Assembly (NCBI GenBank): GCA_964485515.1
Contig: CAZALT010000082.1
Location: 1 to 15,326 of the forward strand
Length of the DNA: 15,326 bases
Direction: 5' to 3'
Origin: CAZALT01 sp964485515
Lineage (GTDB): Bacteria; Actinomycetota; Acidimicrobiia; Acidimicrobiales; Acidimicrobilacustridaceae
A program made the position numbers and the translations under genes. Positions 14,846-15,326 of this stretch are shown here, in pieces. The notes under the pieces were generated by a model. That model worked only from the letters and a program-made list of their open reading frames with translations, ran no database searches and had not been told where the DNA came from. Every line of letters starts with the position of its first letter. The first letter of the stretch is position 1.

Positions 14846-15010
14846 TCAGTACACGCCGCACATGCCGTCGATCGACACGTCCTCGACGAGCAGGTCAGCT
14901 TCGAGGAGCTCGGCCTCGGCCGAACCGGCGGCGTCGACGATCTCGCCATCGACGATGGGGGCGGTCTCGGTGCTGTCGACGTCAGCCTCGATGGTGGGTG
15001 CATCGGCCAT
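14846..15010 (-). CDS. mftA: Mycofactocin precursor peptide MftA
   Basis: This 54-residue peptide ends in VEDVSIDGMCGVY, the diagnostic mycofactocin C-terminus; the last two residues, Val53 and Tyr54, become the cofactor core, while the rest is leader for MftB/MftC and is removed by MftE. The start is firm: AGGAG lies 7 nt before the ATG at 15010. At 54 residues it is longer than the roughly 30-40 of mycobacterial MftA. It contains 15 acidic and no Lys, Arg or His residues, so it is strongly anionic. It is first in the operon and is followed by mftB after one base. The upstream 122 bp to the operator at 15133 form the likely promoter and leader; TAGCAT (15069 down to 15064) is a possible -10. 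Confidence 0.96.
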   Translation of the reverse strand: MADAPTIEADVDSTETAPIVDGEIVDAAGSAEAELLEADLLVEDVSIDGMCGVY

Positions 15011-15132
15011 TGGTGGCTCCTTCGGGTACGCAGCGCTTCGGATACAAGGGGTCGGCTGCGGCGATGCTACCGGTGCCCGGTGCTGAGCATGACCGTGCCG
15101 CATCGGCTCGCTCCCCGACGGTGGCAGCGATC

Positions 15133-15146
15133 TGGAACACGTTCTA
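15133..15146. promoter_or_regulatory. KstR-like operator between mftA and the divergent plus-strand gene
   Basis: TGGAACACGTTCTA fits the KstR consensus TNNAACNNGTTNNA. On the plus strand it runs into TAGTCT (15145-15150), a TANNNT -10 candidate, with TGGCAG at 15122-15127 as -35 across a 17-nt spacer, the same geometry as at 2006-2023. This orientation suggests direct control of the plus-strand gene at 15254. Control of mftA, 122 bp away on the other strand, is possible but less direct. The gap 15011-15253 holds nothing else that I can support beyond this site and the candidate mftA -10. Confidence 0.7.
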
Positions 15147-15253
15147 GTCTTCCCACCCGTGCGGCGCACCTCCGGGGCACCGCGGCACCGGCATCGACAG
15201 CTCGACGAGCGGGGGTCCGGTCCAAGCCAGCCACGAGCAGAGGGGCCATCTCC

Positions 15254-15326
15254 ATGATCGACAACGCCGCCGCGAACGCGTTCCAGTTCATCGACCAGGA
15301 CATCCCCTGGCTGCTCGACCACTGGG
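15254..15326 (+). CDS. Start of an unrecognised gene, cut by the window edge
   Basis: Only 24 residues are visible, beginning MIDNAAANAFQFIDQD and ending at IPWLLDHW. The ATG at 15254 is supported by AGAGGGG about 8 nt upstream. A KstR-like operator with a -10 candidate lies about 105 bp before it, so there is a leader of some 95 nt. It is divergent from mftA. It is not the start of a TetR regulator such as MftR as far as the visible residues show. I do not recognise the product. Confidence 0.7.
   Translation, partial: MIDNAAANAFQFIDQDIPWLLDHW

Noticed and set aside
15272..15285. GCGAACGCGTTCCA, resembling the KstR-like operators
   Set aside because: It lies inside the coding start of the gene at 15254, lacks the leading T, and its core arises from ordinary codons.

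Overview
The window is high-GC DNA with dense, translationally coupled operons. It most likely comes from the chromosome of an actinobacterium, and the gene content fits Acidimicrobiia or a related sterol/alcohol-degrading lineage. The phylum-level inference rests on a complete mycofactocin maturation set, Mycobacterium-type sterol side-chain genes (ltp3, ltp4), a wax ester synthase/DGAT and KstR-like operators; the class-level guess is weaker.

Left edge (1-1991): the N-terminal part of a minus-strand WS/DGAT acyltransferase runs off the edge and carries a pentapeptide-like tandem repeat in its linker. A divergent beta-lactamase-fold serine hydrolase follows.

Catabolic block (2006-8970): a KstR-like 14-bp operator sits directly on the promoter of a two-gene plus-strand unit, an amidohydrolase-2-family protein that lacks most metal ligands followed by a Rieske non-heme iron oxygenase. 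Convergent to it is a four-gene minus-strand operon in which every junction is a 1-nt TGATG overlap: two small DUF35/OB-fold proteins, then Ltp4-like and Ltp3-like thiolase-fold proteins. Its order matches mycobacterial Rv3521-ltp4-ltp3, except that the DUF35 part is split in two. This operon has its own KstR-like operator. Divergent from it is a zinc alcohol dehydrogenase resembling the NDMA-dependent, mycofactocin-associated class, with a weaker operator-like site.

Mycofactocin block (9043-15010, minus strand): mftA, mftB, mftC, mftD, mftE, an SDR oxidoreductase and mftF lie in that order as one compact operon. A C(UUCG)G hairpin separates its end from the convergent alcohol dehydrogenase. 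No mftR or mftG is visible. The mftA upstream region holds a third strong KstR-like operator, shared with a divergent plus-strand gene whose product I do not recognise and which runs off the right edge.

How the parts may work together (inference): the Rieske oxygenase and the Ltp/DUF35 proteins would act on a sterol or similar isoprenoid, the alcohol dehydrogenase and SDR would pass electrons to mycofactocin, and one TetR-family regulator could switch the units together. The regulator gene is not in the window.
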